DNA of 64,000 nt from Neobacillus paridis (GTDB lineage Bacteria; Bacillota; Bacilli; Bacillales; Cytobacillaceae): assembly GCF_016765675.1 (NCBI RefSeq), contig NZ_JAESWB010000168.1, positions 62,001 through 126,000 of the forward strand, read 5' to 3'. The notes beneath the pieces were generated by a model, which saw only the letters and a program-made list of their open reading frames with translations, was not told the DNA's origin and did no database searches. This document shows positions 63,042 to 64,000 of this stretch, in pieces. Positions within the stretch are counted from its first letter, which is position 1, and every line of letters starts with the position of its first letter. The position numbers and the translations under genes are program-made.

Positions 63042-63284
63042 TTGTATAGATATAGTAATAGTCAAGCAGAAATGATCGAAGAGATAAAGGTGAAAAGAGA
63101 ACTAATGATTAAAAGTGCCAATACCTTTGGATTTACCAGTGACGAAACGATCAAATACAGCCAAGAACTGGATGAATTAATCAATAAATATCATAGGATG
63201 ATGGGACAAGCTGCAGAACCAGATGAAGAAGTAAAATTTGCGATTAAAAAATCCATTATGATTTGGCCAAAAGCACTAGTATGA
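63042..63284 (+). CDS. Spo0E-family aspartyl-phosphate phosphatase
   Basis: 80 aa. The family motif SQELDELINKYH is intact in the second helix of the hairpin (IEEIKVKRELM ... SQELDELI). Spo0E proteins dephosphorylate Spo0A-P (or related regulators), delaying sporulation. GAGGTAGGG at 63027-63035 fits TTG 63042 (6 nt). The tail after the motif is about 25 residues. The stop overlaps the next tiny ORF by ATGA. Confidence 0.88.
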   Translation: MYRYSNSQAEMIEEIKVKRELMIKSANTFGFTSDETIKYSQELDELINKYHRMMGQAAEPDEEVKFAIKKSIMIWPKALV

Positions 63285-63376
63285 TTGAATGTACCATTAA
63301 TGTTTTTCAGAAAGATGTATTGAACGAACGCATACAATTTATCCGCGAGATCTATGCAGTAGTCAGGCCTTCGTAA
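63281..63376 (+). CDS. Possible 31-aa translationally coupled peptide
   Basis: ATG 63281 overlaps the Spo0E-like stop (ATGA) and reads 31 codons (begins MIECTINVF, ends VVRPS). No ribosome site of its own. It could be a coupled micro-protein or chance. A hairpin follows. Low support. Confidence 0.25.
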   Translation: MIECTINVFQKDVLNERIQFIREIYAVVRPS

Positions 63377-63410
63377 TAGATTCTTAGTCATTACCCATTA
63401 TGAAGGCCTT
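63364..63410 (+). terminator. Long hairpin after Spo0E-like gene
   Basis: CAGGCCTTC-TAAT pairs with ATTA-GAAGGCCTTG over a long loop; the T run behind it is weak. Probable terminator. Confidence 0.55.
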
Positions 63411-63734
63411 GTCAATTGCATAGCAAATTTCCCCTTTAGTTGACCTCAAAATACATAATATATCGAAATTACTACTCTTCTAAAATTTTATCGATAATTT
63501 TTTATATTATTGTGATTTTTATCATTGTTTATATCTTGATATTTTCTATATTTAAAATAGGAGAATTTTAGCATATTACGAAGCAATTTTTGCTTACAAC
63601 ATTAAAACGGCTGACATTGTTTATAAGGAGGTAATGCCTTTTCCCGGATGAAATAAAAAGAAATCTCTTTCCAGTGGTATATGCTTTTATAGCGACTCAT
63701 ATATCGTTAATAAAAGCTTTTTTAAACCTAATTA
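63411..63734. other. Untranslated region before etfB
   Basis: About 320 very AT-rich bases. AAGGAGGT at 63625-63632 is followed by ATG 63634 with one-base spacing and only five codons (MPFPG), so it is not a credible gene. The rest shows no clear structure. Confidence 0.4.
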
Positions 63735-63748
63735 AGCAAACGCTTACA
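63735..63748 (-). promoter_or_regulatory. Candidate cre (CcpA) site upstream of etfB
   Basis: The minus-strand 14-mer TGTAAGCGTTTGCT matches the catabolite-response consensus at 12 of 14 positions (WCA end imperfect). It lies 31 bp before the etfB start, so it could mediate glucose repression. Inference only. Confidence 0.45.
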
Positions 63749-63778
63749 CCTATTTATCTCTTAGAGGGAGGGAAGTTT

Positions 63779-64000
63779 ATGCACATCGTCGTATGTGTCA
63801 AACAAGTACCGGATACAAAAATCATCAAAATTAATCCTAAAACAAACACACTTGACCGCCGCAGTGCTCCAGCCATCTTGAATCCTTACGATGCTCATGC
63901 CGTTCAAGAGGCAGTAAAAATTAAGAGGAAAACCGGTGGTACGATTACGGTACTGTCAATGGGACCGCCACAGGCAACTGCCGTCATTAAGAAAAGTATT
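63779..64000 (+). CDS. etfB: Electron transfer flavoprotein beta subunit (3' end outside window)
   Basis: The first 74 residues, MHIVVCVKQVPDTKIIKINP with NPYDAHAVQEAVKIK and VLSMGPPQA, match EtfB/FixA. The protein passes electrons from acyl-CoA dehydrogenases to the quinone pool together with EtfA. GAGGGAGGGA at 63764-63773 precedes ATG 63779. The gene runs off the window. Confidence 0.92.
   Translation, partial: MHIVVCVKQVPDTKIIKINPKTNTLDRRSAPAILNPYDAHAVQEAVKIKRKTGGTITVLSMGPPQATAVIKKSI

Noticed and set aside
63634-63651. Five-codon leader peptide before etfB
   Set aside because: The ribosome site is one base from the ATG, and no attenuator-like hairpins follow.

Overview
The window is chromosomal DNA from an endospore-forming, low-GC Gram-positive bacterium of the Bacillaceae (Bacillus or Neobacillus-like; inferred). 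Evidence for this is several blocks colinear with Bacillus subtilis (coiA-pepF-spxH-yjbI-yjbK-relQ-nadF-yjbO-prpE-yjbQ-fabI-cotO-cotZ-yjcA-spoVIF-yjcF-yjcG; yknWXYZ; des-desK-desR; sigI-rsgI), many spore genes, and AGGAGG-type ribosome binding sites with frequent TTG and GTG starts. Species cannot be fixed from sequence alone.

Region by region. 1-12.6 kb: the end of a cardiolipin synthase, competence protein CoiA, oligoendopeptidase F, the ClpXP adaptor SpxH with a truncated globin, a CYTH protein, the small alarmone synthetase RelQ, NAD kinase, an RluD-type pseudouridine synthase, PrpE, a CPA2 antiporter, and FabI behind a perfect FapR operator. 12.7-18.6 kb: a sporulation block (CotO, CotZ, YjcA, a YhcN-like lipoprotein with a short SpoVAC-SpoVAD-SpoVAE cluster, a YjcZ peptide, SpoVIF), then YjcF and YjcG. 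18.9-22.9 kb: a solute-binding lipoprotein overlapping a membrane GAF-GGDEF-EAL protein, with no transporter genes. 23-30 kb: a solitary tRNA-Val, five short repeats spaced exactly 21 bp, an FMN riboswitch with ribD-ribE-ribBA-ribH, then a graveyard of broken genes (alpha/beta hydrolase, HsdM, FeoB, chemotaxis receptor) and a shortened DUF3231 gene. This looks like an accessory or decaying segment.

30-46.5 kb: an endonuclease III-like protein, Ogt, the YknWXYZ efflux system, a lipoprotein cytochrome c, a UbiB-like kinase, the Des cold-membrane circuit with a double-palindrome operator, an alpha/beta hydrolase, an IDEAL protein, a YczE-type membrane protein, an aminotransferase, an SRPBCC protein, and an unusual three-gene set of secreted or membrane proteins resembling the actinobacterial DUF6230/DUF6114 pair, divergent from a GAF-LuxR regulator. 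48-57.9 kb: a second CotZ-like protein, two YjcZ peptides, an FtsH paralogue, RF3, SigI-RsgI, a SASP, DUF3905, two overlapping small genes and a B12-binding radical SAM enzyme. 58-64 kb: a two-polypeptide 2-oxoacid:ferredoxin oxidoreductase, a PAS histidine kinase, a Spo0E-like phosphatase behind two candidate Spo0A boxes, and the start of etfB.

Themes: membrane-lipid homeostasis (Cls, FabI/FapR, Des/DesKR), spore formation and germination, stress signalling (SpxH, RelQ, SigI, c-di-GMP) and redox metabolism. The best candidates for undescribed biology are the DUF6230/DUF6114-like locus, the solute-binding lipoprotein coupled to a GGDEF-EAL protein, and the phased 21-bp repeats between tRNA-Val and the rib operon.
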